A stretch of 64,000 bases of DNA from Aliihoeflea sp023389195 (GCA_023389195.1 JAEWET010000021.1:1-64000); one strand, 5' to 3'. Numbered from the stretch's first letter, positions 32,032 to 41,071 are shown. The notes: generated from the sequence alone by a model not told the origin. Numbers and translations: made by a program.

Positions 32032-32934
32032 TTACCAAGGACGGACCCAGCCCTGGATGATCGTCTGCTTGTCGCGGTGATTGCCGCCGAGAACGGCGCC
32101 GAAATAGGCGGCGGCGGCGGAGATCAGCAGCGAGGCGGCGGTGATGAAGGCCGCGATCATGCCGATGCGTCGTGCCTGGTCGGCGGTTTCACGGGCAGTT
32201 GCCTCGAGTTCCTGGGCCTGCGCCCAGACTTCGTCGACACGGGCCTGCGCTTCGGCTTCCTCGACGCCGGTACGGGCAGCGACGACGCTTGCCAGATAAG
32301 CGCGATCGTCCTCGGCGAGTTCGCCATCGGTGACGGCGGTAACGAGGATGCGGCCGACTTCCGAACGCAGCTCTTCATTGGCCGTGTCGGTCGCGGTGCC
32401 CGGACGCAGCAAGCGGTCGGTCAGCAAAGTGTTGGGGTCGATTTCCTGGACCAGCGTTGCGGCACCCGAAGCTGCGCCACCGACGGCATTGCCGACGGCG
32501 TTGGTCGCCGAGCCGAGCACGGCAGACGCGCTGGAGAACGCCAGCACCGCGCCGACGAGGACGCCGAGGCCCCAGACCAGGAGGCCGTGCGAGCCGTCGC
32601 GGATGTCGGATTCGTCTTCGGTGGCATCGTAGTTGCGGCGGCGAAGGCGACCCGTCAGGTAGCCGCCCGCCATGAAGGACGAAACCTGCACCCACAGCAG
32701 CCAGAGAGCCGCGGCGATGGCGAAGCCGACGAGCGACATGCCCGAGCCTTCATAGGCCGAGCTGAAAGTCAGGCCGAGCGCCGAACCGAATGCGAGGAGG
32801 ACGAAGGAGATGGCGGAAGCCAGGACCGTGCCGCCGATGATGGCAGCCCAGTCGACATAGGACTTCTCGTCGCCGGTCGCGATTGCGGTCGCGCCGACGG
32901 GCGGCGTCGGGGCCGCGCCGTAATCTGGATTCAT
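32032..32934 (-). CDS. Conserved rhizobial-type membrane protein
   Basis: The 300-residue product opens with a short cytoplasmic tail, then helix DWAAIIGGTVLASAISFVLL and a second, GFAIAAALWLLWVQVSSFMA with the GGYLTGRLRRR turn. A third helix follows around LLVWGLGVLVGAVLAFSSAS, then a glycine-alanine zipper (NAVGNAVGGAASGAATLV). A long helical region of about 100 residues follows, rich in alanine and glutamate (coiled-coil-like), with a final helix at the C-terminus. I recognise the layout from other Hyphomicrobiales but not a named function. The 24-residue peptide gene lies just upstream on the same strand. Confidence 0.7.
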   Translation of the reverse strand: MNPDYGAAPTPPVGATAIATGDEKSYVDWAAIIGGTVLASAISFVLLAFGSALGLTFSSAYEGSGMSLVGFAIAAALWLLWVQVSSFMAGGYLTGRLRRRNYDATEDESDIRDGSHGLLVWGLGVLVGAVLAFSSASAVLGSATNAVGNAVGGAASGAATLVQEIDPNTLLTDRLLRPGTATDTANEELRSEVGRILVTAVTDGELAEDDRAYLASVVAARTGVEEAEAQARVDEVWAQAQELEATARETADQARRIGMIAAFITAASLLISAAAAYFGAVLGGNHRDKQTIIQGWVRPW

Positions 32935-32955
32935 GATACGTCTCCGGGTGGGCGC

Positions 32956-33030
32956 TTAGCGCAGGCCGAGAAGGGACAGAAGGAACAGGACGACCACGAC
33001 GAGGCCGACGAGATAGATGATGCCGTGCAT
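32956..33030 (-). CDS. 24-residue hydrophobic peptide
   Basis: The ATG at 33030 opens 24 codons and a TAA. The peptide is one membrane helix: after MHGIIYLVG it is almost all leucine and valine, and it ends in LGLR. A GGGAGCC stretch precedes the start. It lies 21 bases upstream of the membrane protein gene on the same strand. Very similar short peptides occur before related genes in other rhizobia, to my recollection. It may be a small membrane subunit or leader peptide. Confidence 0.55.
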   Translation of the reverse strand: MHGIIYLVGLVVVVLFLLSLLGLR

Positions 33031-33123
33031 ATTGGGCTCCCAAGCGTTCAGTTGCTTCGGATCAACACGTGAATGTGACCTTCGTTCCCTTGCCGCCACA
33101 AAATCGCCACCTGGGCGACGGGT

Positions 33124-33879
33124 TCAGGCGCCCACGGCCGATATGGGCTGGCGCTTGGTGATCGTCCCCCTGCTCTCGTCGAGATGAAGGTAGAGCGGAT
33201 CGAACAGGGCAAAGGTCGCGAGCTGGTCGATGTCGAGGATCGTCAGCATCTGGCCGTCGAAGGTGATCAGGCGCCGCTTGCGCAGTTCCTGCAGCACGCG
33301 GTTGACGTGGACGACCGAGAGGCCCGACATTTCCGCAAGATCCGTTTGGCGAAGCGGCAGCGGCACACTGTTGCCTTCGACGAGGCCGACCGCCCGGGCC
33401 CGGTGATGGATTTCGCAGAAGATGTGCGCGATCCGCTCCGCGGCGGTGCGCTGGCCCATGCTCAGGAGCCACTCGCGGCTGATCGATTCCTCGACCAGCG
33501 TCGCCCACCACAGCGCCCGCATGATGCGCGGATAGCGGTCCGTCATGTCGAGGATGCGCTGCTCGGAAATGACGCGGACGGCGACCTGCGTCAGCGCGGC
33601 GATCGAATGATCCATTCGCTTGAGAACGAAGACGCGCAGGTCGCAGATGTCGCCGGCGACGAAATAGCCCAGAATCTGCCGCCGCCCATCCGGCAGCGCC
33701 TTGTAGCGGATGGCGTAGCCTTCGACGATCAGGTTGACGCCGGTCGGATTGTCGCCCTCCCGGATGATGTCCTGGCGCGGGCCAACCATAACCGGCAGGT
33801 CGGAAAGCGTTCCCAGCGCGCGTCGCTCCTCATCGGTGAATTGGCTGAAATGCTCCAGTTTGCGGATCAGCGCGTCCAT
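33124..33879 (-). CDS. Crp/Fnr family transcription regulator, paralogue 1
   Basis: The 251-residue product has an N-terminal cyclic-nucleotide-binding-like beta-roll (residues about 20-130, DIIREGDNPTGVNLIVEGYA) and a C-terminal winged helix with LRQTDLAEMSGLSVVHVNRV, then LQELRKRRLI. No cysteine cluster for an iron-sulfur centre is present near the N-terminus, so it is not an oxygen-sensing FNR. The protein is closely similar in layout to the regulator at 36538. It diverges from the YdeP-type oxidoreductase gene and is a strong candidate to control it. Confidence 0.92.
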   Translation of the reverse strand: MDALIRKLEHFSQFTDEERRALGTLSDLPVMVGPRQDIIREGDNPTGVNLIVEGYAIRYKALPDGRRQILGYFVAGDICDLRVFVLKRMDHSIAALTQVAVRVISEQRILDMTDRYPRIMRALWWATLVEESISREWLLSMGQRTAAERIAHIFCEIHHRARAVGLVEGNSVPLPLRQTDLAEMSGLSVVHVNRVLQELRKRRLITFDGQMLTILDIDQLATFALFDPLYLHLDESRGTITKRQPISAVGA

Positions 33880-34081
33880 TGGCCCTTTCTCCGGTTTGCG
33901 CGTTTTCGATGAGTTGCTGAAACGAGCTTACGCGCAAATGGTTCGAGCCCCAAATCCTCGGGAACAATTCCGAAGCCGCGCGGATTGCCCCTTGAGATCA
34001 CCGGGAAGCCGAGGAGTGACACATGCAACCCAATCACGCACGGACGAAGCGGGGCGCCCGACGCGGCCGGGCGACGGCATC

Positions 34082-36397
34082 GTGACCGGCCGCAAGACCG
34101 ATGGGGACCGGCACCGGGTAAAGATCGAGCCCTACGACCAGCCCGCCGGCGGCTGGGGCTCGATGAAGTCGCTTCTGCGCCACCTGAAACGCAACGGCCG
34201 GATGGTCAACGGCCCGGCGCTTCTGGCGAAGCAGAACAAGCCGGACGGCTTTTCATGCGTCTCCTGCGCCTGGGCCAAGCCCGCCAAACCCCATGTCGCC
34301 GAGTTTTGCGAGAACGGCGCCAAGGCGACATTGTGGGAACTGACCGACAAACGCACGACGCCCGAATTCTTCGCCCGTCACACGGTCTCCGAGCTGCTCG
34401 GCTGGAGCGATTTCGATCTCGAGGCCGAGGGTCGACTGACCCATCCGATGCGCTATGATGCGGCGACCGATCGCTATGTCGAGACCGACTGGCAAAGCGC
34501 CTTCGCGGCCATCGGCGCCGAGCTCAAGCGCCTGCGCGCCGTCGCTCCGAAATCGGTCGTCTTCTACGCCTCGGGCCGCGCGTCGCTCGAAACGTCCTAC
34601 GCCTATTCGCTCCTTGCCCGCATGTTCGGCAACAACAACCTGCCCGACAGTTCCAACATGTGCCACGAAAGCACGTCCGTCGGCCTGAAGGCCGCGATCG
34701 GCGTTCCGGTCGGCACGGTCCTCTTGGAGGATTTCGAGCGCACCGACTGCATCTTCTTCTTTGGCCAGAACGTCGGTGCCAACAGCCCGCGCATGCTGCA
34801 CAATCTACAGGAAGCGTCGGAGCGCGGTGTGCCGATCGTCTCGTTCAACCCGCTGCGTGAGCGCGGGCTCGAAGCCTTCGTCAATCCCCAGCGCCCATTG
34901 CAGCTCGCGACCAACCGGTCGAAGCGCATCTCGTCGAATTACTATCAGCCCCGCGCCGGCGGCGACATCGCTGCGATCGCCGGCATGGCAAAGGCGCTCA
35001 TGGAAATGGACCGTGCCGACCCGTCGGCGGGCGTCATCGACCACGCCTTCCTCAAGGAGCACACCGCCGGCGCCGACGAGTGGCTTTCCTGGCTGGACGG
35101 GCTCGACTGGGCCGATATCGAAGCCAACAGCGCGCTTTCCCGCGGCGACCTCACCGAGGCAGCCCGCATCTACGCATCGGCGCGCTCGGCCATCCTGATC
35201 TATGGCATGGGCCTGACCCAGCATCGGCTGGGCGTCGACAATGTCCGCATGATCGCCAATCTGGCGCTGATGCGCGGCAATATCGGCCGGCCGGGCGCCG
35301 GCCTTTGCCCCGTGCGCGGACACTCCAACGTGCAAGGGCAGCGCACCGTCGGCATTGCCGACCGGCCGGACCTCGTTCCGCTCGACCGCCTTGCCGCGCA
35401 ATACGGCTTCGAGCCGCCGCGCGAGCGCGGGCTCGACACGGTTTCGGCCTGCGAGGGCGTGATCGACGGCTCGGTCAAAGCCTTTATCGGCCTCGGCGGC
35501 AAATTCGTCCGCGCCGTGCCCGATCGCAACCGCATCGAACCCGCCTGGCGCAATCTCGACCTGTCGGTGCAGATCGCGACCAAGCTGAACCGCGCCCACC
35601 TCATCACCGGCCGGGCAAGCTACCTTCTCCCCTGCCTCGGCCGCACCGAGATCGACCGTCAGGCAACCGGCGAGCAGGTGGTGACCATCGAGGACAGCCT
35701 GACCTCGATCCATGCCTCGCGCGGGCAGGAAGAGCCGGCGAGCGAGCACCTGCTGGCCGAGATGAGCATCGTCGCCGGTATTGCCAGGGCGACGCTCGAG
35801 CCCAATCCCAGGCTCGACTGGGATGCCTGGGCGGCCGATTACGGTCTCGTGCGCGACGCCATCGAGGCGACCTATCCGGGCCACTTCGCCGACTACAACC
35901 GGCGCATGTTCACCCCCGGCGGCTTTCCCCGCCCGCTGCCCGCCCGAAAGCGCGAATGGGACACGAAAACCGGCAAGGCGAATTTTGCCGTACCGTCGGC
36001 GCTCGATGCGAGTTTCGCCGCCGGTTCCGGCGACGACGTCTTCCGGCTCATGACCCTGCGGTCGAACGACCAGTTCAACACCACGGTCTATGGCTATCGC
36101 GACCGGTTTCGCGGCATCGAGGGCACGCGCGACGTGGTCCTGATGAACAGCTCCGACATCGCGGCACTTGGCCTTGCGGCGGACGAGACCGTCGCCTTGG
36201 AGGCCGCTACCGGCGACGGCGTCGACCGGCAACTGCCGGGCGTGCGGGTCGTCGCCTACGACATCCCGCGCGGATGCGTCGGTGCGTACTACCCAGAAGC
36301 CAACGTGCTGGTGCCGCTTTCCCAGCGCGCGGAGGAAAGCCACGTACCAGCCGCGAAATCTGTCCCGGTGCGCATTCGAAGCCTGCGGCAACACTGA
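34082..36397 (+). CDS. FdhF/YdeP family molybdopterin oxidoreductase
   Basis: The 771-residue reading uses the GTG at 34082, which places VKIEPYDQPAGGWGSMKSLL near the N-terminus as in E. coli YdeP. A GTG at 34016 with GAGG just before it is the alternative, but its first codons are poor in third-position GC. The cluster-like motif FSCVSCAWAKP with CENGAK near residue 75 matches YdeP. So do NNLPDSSNMCHESTSVGL, GNIGRPGAGLCPVRGHSNVQ and SNDQFNTTVYGYRDRFRG. The family binds molybdopterin guanine dinucleotide. YdeP contributes to acid resistance in E. coli, but its substrate is unknown. It stands between two Crp/Fnr paralogues. Confidence 0.92.
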   Translation: MTGRKTDGDRHRVKIEPYDQPAGGWGSMKSLLRHLKRNGRMVNGPALLAKQNKPDGFSCVSCAWAKPAKPHVAEFCENGAKATLWELTDKRTTPEFFARHTVSELLGWSDFDLEAEGRLTHPMRYDAATDRYVETDWQSAFAAIGAELKRLRAVAPKSVVFYASGRASLETSYAYSLLARMFGNNNLPDSSNMCHESTSVGLKAAIGVPVGTVLLEDFERTDCIFFFGQNVGANSPRMLHNLQEASERGVPIVSFNPLRERGLEAFVNPQRPLQLATNRSKRISSNYYQPRAGGDIAAIAGMAKALMEMDRADPSAGVIDHAFLKEHTAGADEWLSWLDGLDWADIEANSALSRGDLTEAARIYASARSAILIYGMGLTQHRLGVDNVRMIANLALMRGNIGRPGAGLCPVRGHSNVQGQRTVGIADRPDLVPLDRLAAQYGFEPPRERGLDTVSACEGVIDGSVKAFIGLGGKFVRAVPDRNRIEPAWRNLDLSVQIATKLNRAHLITGRASYLLPCLGRTEIDRQATGEQVVTIEDSLTSIHASRGQEEPASEHLLAEMSIVAGIARATLEPNPRLDWDAWAADYGLVRDAIEATYPGHFADYNRRMFTPGGFPRPLPARKREWDTKTGKANFAVPSALDASFAAGSGDDVFRLMTLRSNDQFNTTVYGYRDRFRGIEGTRDVVLMNSSDIAALGLAADETVALEAATGDGVDRQLPGVRVVAYDIPRGCVGAYYPEANVLVPLSQRAEESHVPAAKSVPVRIRSLRQH

Positions 36398-36537
36398 ACG
36401 ACTTGTCTTATTGTTTGAGGACGCGATTCAGGCGGCGAATAGTTGAGTATCGACTAACAAATGTAAAAGCCTGCTCATTCAGACTTCGCTAAAGCGAATA
36501 GCCTTCCTGCGCAATGGTGTCGCGGGAGCCTTGATTT
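36398..36537. promoter_or_regulatory. AT-rich control region between oxidoreductase and second Crp/Fnr gene
   Basis: This 140-base stretch is markedly AT-richer than its surroundings. It holds a perfect 6-bp inverted repeat TTCGCT-AA-AGCGAA at 36485-36498 and an imperfect one around AGTTGAGTATCGACT (about 36441-36455), which is loosely Fnr-box-like. It must contain the promoter of the GTG-started gene at 36538. Confidence 0.55.
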
Positions 36538-37329
36538 GTGCGGCCAGGTCTCAATTTGCTCGATGTTCTTCTTCTGAAATTCGGCCGTCGGGGCCACGAC
36601 TGCGCACCCATCGCCGGTTTGGCGCATTTAGGCTTGCGCGATCGCCAGTTCAGCCAGGATCAGGACCTGACCCGCGAGGGCGATCGTTCCGCCAACGTGA
36701 TGCTTCTGACCGAAGGTCTGGCCGCGCGCTACAAGCTGCTTTCGAGCGGCCGCCGCCAGATCACCACGCTCCTCGTTCCGGGCGATTTCCTCGATCTGTC
36801 GAGCTTCCTCGTGCCGCGGCGCGATTTCGGCGTCGTCGCCGTGACGAATTGCCGGACCGTCGTGATCGAGCACGAGCAGTTGCGCCGGGTCTGCGAGGCC
36901 AATCCGGCGGCGACGCATCTGCTCTGGACCGAAACCTCCATCGAAGCCGCAATCCAGCGCGAATGGCTGGTATCGATGGGCCGACGTTCGGCCAAGGGAC
37001 AGATGGCGCATCTGTTCTGCGAGCTGATGGTGCGCCTTGCCGCCGTCGGTCGCAGCGAGGCGGCGGCATTCCACCTGCCCCTGACCCAGAACGAACTTGC
37101 CGACGTGCTCGGCCTGTCCCCGGTCCACGTCAACCGCGTCCTCAAGGAATTGCGCCATGACGGCGTGATCGCCTGGACCAACTACTGGATCGAGATTCTC
37201 GACTGGCCGGGACTGGCCGAGATCGCCGAGTTCAATCCGGCCTATCTTGGCCTCGAATCGCCGGTGCTCGCCCGCAGGAACGGGCCGGCACGCGCGCAGG
37301 ACACGGCCACCACGACACCCGCCAAGTAA
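36538..37329 (+). CDS. Crp/Fnr family transcription regulator, paralogue 2
   Basis: The 263-residue product starts at the GTG at 36538. The sensor roll includes LTREGDRSANVMLLTEGLAA and SSFLVPRRDFGVVAVTNCRT. The DNA-binding helix is LTQNELADVLGLSPVHVNRV, then LKELRHDGVIAWTN. It shares REWL(V/L)SMG(R/Q)R and HVNRVL(K/Q)ELR with the paralogue at 33124. No FNR cysteine cluster is visible. A C-terminal tail rich in alanine and arginine is unique to this copy. It has its own control region and is read in the same direction as the oxidoreductase. Confidence 0.92.
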   Translation: MRPGLNLLDVLLLKFGRRGHDCAPIAGLAHLGLRDRQFSQDQDLTREGDRSANVMLLTEGLAARYKLLSSGRRQITTLLVPGDFLDLSSFLVPRRDFGVVAVTNCRTVVIEHEQLRRVCEANPAATHLLWTETSIEAAIQREWLVSMGRRSAKGQMAHLFCELMVRLAAVGRSEAAAFHLPLTQNELADVLGLSPVHVNRVLKELRHDGVIAWTNYWIEILDWPGLAEIAEFNPAYLGLESPVLARRNGPARAQDTATTTPAK

Positions 37330-37341
37330 CGGACGGACGGT

Positions 37342-37941
37342 TCAGCCGTAGGTCGGCGCCCTGACAGGGCTGGTCGACGGCAGATGCGCGTCCGCCTCGA
37401 CCGAGGCGCGCGCGTCGATCTCGCCGATCTCGACGAGCAGCCTTGCCCGGGCGCGGTTGAGCCGGCTCTTGATTGTGCCCATCGCGCAACCGCAGATCTG
37501 CGCCGCCTCCTCATAGGAGACGCCGAGCACGCCGATCAGCATGATGACCTCGCGCTGCTGTTCGGGCAGCCGCTCGAGCGCGCTGCGGATTTCATGCCCC
37601 CGCGCCGACCATTCCTGCGTGGCGAGCACGGCCGGGCGGCCGGCGGCGTCGTCGGCGAGCGCAGGGGCTTCGCGGCCGGTCTTGCGGATCTTGGTGTAGA
37701 AGCTGTTGCGCATGATCGTGAACAGCCACGATTTCATCGCCGTACCCGGCTGGAACTGATGGATGTTGGCGATGGCCTTGGTCAGCGTTTCCTGCACCAG
37801 ATCGTCTGCGTCGCTGACGTCGCGATGGAAGGTGCGGGCGAACGCGCGCAGGGCGGGGATGAGGCCGACGACTTCGCGGCGCGACATTTCCGAGCTCGAA
37901 AGATCAGACGATCGGTCAAGTTCACCGGCCGCTGTCGGCAT
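37342..37941 (-). CDS. ECF RNA polymerase sigma factor
   Basis: The 199-residue product starts at the ATG at 37941, or 18 codons later at MSRREVVGLIPAL. Region 2 is LIPALRAFARTFHRDVSDAD, then DLVQETLTKAIANIHQF and KSWLFTIMRNSFYTKIRK. Region 4 is LPEQQREVIMLIGVLGVSYE, with EAAQICGCAMGTIKSRLNRA. It resembles the EcfG-like sigma factors of the alphaproteobacterial general stress response. The PhyR and NepR genes that define that system are not adjacent, so it may be one of the extra EcfG-like paralogues. It converges on the Crp/Fnr paralogue 2 gene. Confidence 0.9.
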   Translation of the reverse strand: MPTAAGELDRSSDLSSSEMSRREVVGLIPALRAFARTFHRDVSDADDLVQETLTKAIANIHQFQPGTAMKSWLFTIMRNSFYTKIRKTGREAPALADDAAGRPAVLATQEWSARGHEIRSALERLPEQQREVIMLIGVLGVSYEEAAQICGCAMGTIKSRLNRARARLLVEIGEIDARASVEADAHLPSTSPVRAPTYG

Positions 37942-38128
37942 TCGCTGGCTCCGTCCCTGGCAATGCGCACGGGCACCGATGCTCGTGCGAGCAAGCCCAC
38001 GGGCAGAAATGTTCCACCGCCCGGATCGTTCCAGCCGCCGCCGCCGATTTTCGACGAATCCGATGTTCGTCCCTCTGGCAATCTTTTCACACCCTCCCTA
38101 ATCTCCGCCGCGTTGAGGGAGGACGACC

Positions 38129-40129
38129 GTGACTGCACCATTTCGACCGCTGATGGCCATCTATCGCGACTGGCTGGAGGAAAGGCACGGGCTGTCCTTT
38201 GCCGACTATCCGGCCATGTGGGAGTGGTCGACGACGGACCTCGACGCATTCTGGCAATCCATCTGGGATCATGACGGCGTTCATTCGCCGACCCCGCACG
38301 GGGCCGTTCTGGCCAAGGACCGGATGCCCGGCGCGGTCTGGTTTCCCGGCGCGACGCTGAATTATGCCCATCAGGTGTTCCGACACTGCGAAGAGGCAGA
38401 CGCGGCCGGCCAGCCGGCGATCGTCGCCGCGGACGAACGCGGCAACCGCGCCGAGATGTCGTGGGCCGAGCTGAAGCGCCGCACGGCATCGCTTGCCGCC
38501 ACCTTGCGCGACATGGGCGTGGGGCGGGGCGACCGCGTGGCGGCCTATCTGCCCAACGTGCCCGAAACCGTCATCGCCTTCCTGGCCACCGCCTCGATTG
38601 GCGCGGTCTGGAGCGTCTGCGCGCCCGACATGGGCACCCGCGCGGTCATCGACCGCTTCCAGCAGATCGAGCCCAAAGTGCTGATCGCGGCCGACGGCGT
38701 CTTCTATGCTGGCCGCGCGCTCGACCGGTCCGGCGAGATCGAGGAAATCCGCAACGCCCTGACGAGCCGTCCGAAACTGATCCTGAAGGAAAGCGGCTAC
38801 GCTTCGGTCGAACTCGCGCACGATCTGACGCTCGACGACGCCCTCGCCCGGGACGATGCGGCAATGCTGGCCTTCGCGCCGGATTTCGTCCCCTTCGACC
38901 ACCCGCTCTGGATCGTCTATTCCTCGGGCACGACCGGCAAGCCCAAGGCGCTCGTCCACAGCCATGGCGGCATCATCCTCGCCGTCTATGCCGCGCTCAA
39001 GCATCTCGACATCGGTCCCAGCTACGCGCCCAATTCGCTGGGCGAGCGCTTCCACTGGTATTCGAGCACCGGCTGGATCATGTGGAACTGTCAGGTCAAC
39101 GGCCTTCTGGGCGGCACCACGATCTGCCTTTTCGACGGGTCGCCGAGCGGAGCCAGGGACGCGCCCGACTGGGGCACGCTCTGGCGTTTCGTCGCCGAGA
39201 CGCGCGTGACGATGTTCGGCGCCGGCGCGGCCTATTTCGGCAACTGCATGAAGGCGGGGCTGGACCCGGCCGCCACCGGCGACCTGTCGGCCGTGCGCGC
39301 GCTGGGCTCGACCGGCTCGCCGCTTCCCGAAGCCGTCCAGAACTGGGGCACCGAGGCTTTCGCGCGGATGGGAAGGCCCGACATCTGGTGGTCGAACATT
39401 TCCGGCGGCACCGACATTTGCGGCCTCTGGATCGCCGGCAACCGCGAACTGCCGCTGGTGCCGGGGCGGATGCAGTGCCGCCAGCTCGGCGCGCGCGTCG
39501 AGGCCTGGAACGAAAACGGCGAAAGCCTCGTCGGCGAGGTCGGCGACCTCGTCTGCGCGCGCCCGTTTCCGTCGATGCCGGTGTTCCTTTGGGGCGACCC
39601 GGACGGCAGACGCTATCTCGATTCCTATTTCGACATGTTCCCCGGCATCTGGCGGCACGGCGACTGGCTGTCGATCGGCGCGGACGGAAGCTGCGTGATC
39701 TATGGTCGTTCGGACGCGACGATCAACCGGCACGGATTGCGGATCGGAACGAGCGAAATCTACTCCGCCGTCGAGGATCTGCCTGAAATCCTCGATTCCA
39801 TGCTGATCGACCTGGAATATCTCGGACGCGAGAGCGAGATGCTGCTCTTCGTCGTGCCGCGCCCGGGCGAGACGGTGGATGCCGCGCGGATCAAGACGGC
39901 GATCCGCCAGGCGGTCTCGCCGCGTTTCGTGCCGGACCGGGTGATCGAGGCGCCGGCCGTACCGCGCACCCTTTCAGGCAAGAAGCAGGAGGTTCCCATA
40001 CGCCGCCTCTTCCTCGGCCACCCGCTCGAAAAGATCATATCGCGCGAGACGATGGCCAATCCCGAATGCCTGGACTTCTACGTCGCGGAAGCACAGGCCC
40101 GGCTCGAAGGCGCACGCAAGGCGGGCTGA
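38129..40129 (+). CDS. Acetoacetate-CoA ligase
   Basis: The 666-residue product starts at the GTG at 38129 with GGGAGG upstream. The adenylate-forming motif is LWIVYSSGTTGKPKALVHSH at about residue 270. ISGGTDICGLWIAGN, YGRSDATINRHGLRIGTSEI and the acetylated lysine segment TLSGKKQEVPIR are also present. The extended N-terminal domain and WYSSTGWIMWN fit acetoacetyl-CoA synthetase rather than acetyl-CoA synthetase. It activates acetoacetate, for example during breakdown of polyhydroxybutyrate or ketone bodies. No other ketone-body or PHB gene lies next to it. Confidence 0.93.
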   Translation: MTAPFRPLMAIYRDWLEERHGLSFADYPAMWEWSTTDLDAFWQSIWDHDGVHSPTPHGAVLAKDRMPGAVWFPGATLNYAHQVFRHCEEADAAGQPAIVAADERGNRAEMSWAELKRRTASLAATLRDMGVGRGDRVAAYLPNVPETVIAFLATASIGAVWSVCAPDMGTRAVIDRFQQIEPKVLIAADGVFYAGRALDRSGEIEEIRNALTSRPKLILKESGYASVELAHDLTLDDALARDDAAMLAFAPDFVPFDHPLWIVYSSGTTGKPKALVHSHGGIILAVYAALKHLDIGPSYAPNSLGERFHWYSSTGWIMWNCQVNGLLGGTTICLFDGSPSGARDAPDWGTLWRFVAETRVTMFGAGAAYFGNCMKAGLDPAATGDLSAVRALGSTGSPLPEAVQNWGTEAFARMGRPDIWWSNISGGTDICGLWIAGNRELPLVPGRMQCRQLGARVEAWNENGESLVGEVGDLVCARPFPSMPVFLWGDPDGRRYLDSYFDMFPGIWRHGDWLSIGADGSCVIYGRSDATINRHGLRIGTSEIYSAVEDLPEILDSMLIDLEYLGRESEMLLFVVPRPGETVDAARIKTAIRQAVSPRFVPDRVIEAPAVPRTLSGKKQEVPIRRLFLGHPLEKIISRETMANPECLDFYVAEAQARLEGARKAG

Positions 40130-40249
40130 CCTCCGGACGACTCAATCCGAAACTCTTCGTGATTTCATTGGAACCGCGAAGGGGGCCGGACGTTTTCCCG
40201 GCCAGAAGACGACTGCCGTATGGCAGCCCCCGATTGGAAGGCCGAACAG

Positions 40250-40657
40250 ATGATCCCGACGACCCGCACCGCCAAGCTCGCAGCACTTGCCCTGGCCTCG
40301 GCAATCGCCCTGCCGGCAGTCGCCGGCGCCGTCGTCCTTCCCGATCTCGGCCCGGTCCCGATGCCGCGCCCGGCGGTGGAGGCGAGTGCCCCCGTTGCCG
40401 CCGCGCCGCTCGCCCCGCGCGAAGTCGTCCGCATTTCCACCAATGCGCAGGAAATCCCCGATGCGCGGCGCGACGTCCGCGTCGTCGGCGCGAATTTCCT
40501 GCCGGACGCCAACGAGGAAATCGACTTCTCGCGCTCCGGCGAGCAGAACTTGGCTGCCGTCGGCTATGCGGAATGGTTCGTCATGACGACGGTGCAGCGC
40601 ATGTTCGAAACCCCGCAGGAAGACGAGACGCTGCAGGTCGCGTCCAACGAGCAGTAA
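40250..40657 (+). CDS. Small exported protein of unknown function
   Basis: The 135-residue product starts at the ATG at 40250 and has a signal peptide (KLAALALASAIALPAVAG). The mature part begins with a proline-alanine linker (VPMPRPAVEASAPVAAAPLA). A short conserved-looking domain follows: NAQEIPDARRDVRVVGANFL and EEIDFSRSGEQNLAAVGYAE. I recall rhizobial proteins of this layout but no named family. It is likely periplasmic and lies next to the converging RlpA gene. Confidence 0.6.
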   Translation: MIPTTRTAKLAALALASAIALPAVAGAVVLPDLGPVPMPRPAVEASAPVAAAPLAPREVVRISTNAQEIPDARRDVRVVGANFLPDANEEIDFSRSGEQNLAAVGYAEWFVMTTVQRMFETPQEDETLQVASNEQ

Positions 40658-40660
40658 GCC

Positions 40661-41071
40661 TTACAAGACTTCGAGCTTAACGCGGGCGACGCCCTGGTTG
40701 ATCATGCCGACCGCCTGCGCAGCGCCGCGCGACAGGTCGATGACGCGCTTGCCGACGAACGGCCCGCGATCGTTGATGCGCACCACGACGGCCTTGCCGT
40801 TGCGCTCGTTGATGACCCGGACCTTGGTGCCGAAGGGCAGCGTCTTATGGGCCGCCGTCAGTTCGTTCATGTCGTAGCGCTCGCCATTGGCCGTCGTCCG
40901 GCCGTGGAACTTGCCGCCATACCAGGACGCCGATCCGGTGATCGTCTGCAGGACTTCGATCTTCTCGTCGGCTTTGGCAGCCACGCCCGAAAATCCGAAA
41001 ATCGATGCGATGAGGACGGCCCGCGCCGTCATGGACAAAACCCCGGCACGCGCAGTTCTGGAATGGAACAT
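40661..41071 (-). CDS. RlpA-like lytic transglycosylase, double-psi beta-barrel
   Basis: The 136-residue reading starts at the ATG at 41071, with a signal-like helix AVLIASIFGFSGVAAKA. The RlpA core is clear: GSASWYGGKFHGRTTANGE, NELTAAHKTLPFGTKVRVIN, VVVRINDRGPFVGKRVIDLS and ARGAAQAVGMI-type ending. The aspartate in INDRGPF is the catalytic residue. RlpA trims denuded septal glycan. The SPOR domain is missing, so it lacks septal targeting by that route, as is usual for short rhizobial copies. No lipobox is seen. Confidence 0.9.
   Translation of the reverse strand: MFHSRTARAGVLSMTARAVLIASIFGFSGVAAKADEKIEVLQTITGSASWYGGKFHGRTTANGERYDMNELTAAHKTLPFGTKVRVINERNGKAVVVRINDRGPFVGKRVIDLSRGAAQAVGMINQGVARVKLEVL

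Noticed and set aside
33930..33965. Possible tRNA T-arm (GGTTCGAGCCC)
   Set aside because: The bases on either side do not pair as a T stem and no acceptor or anticodon arm was found.
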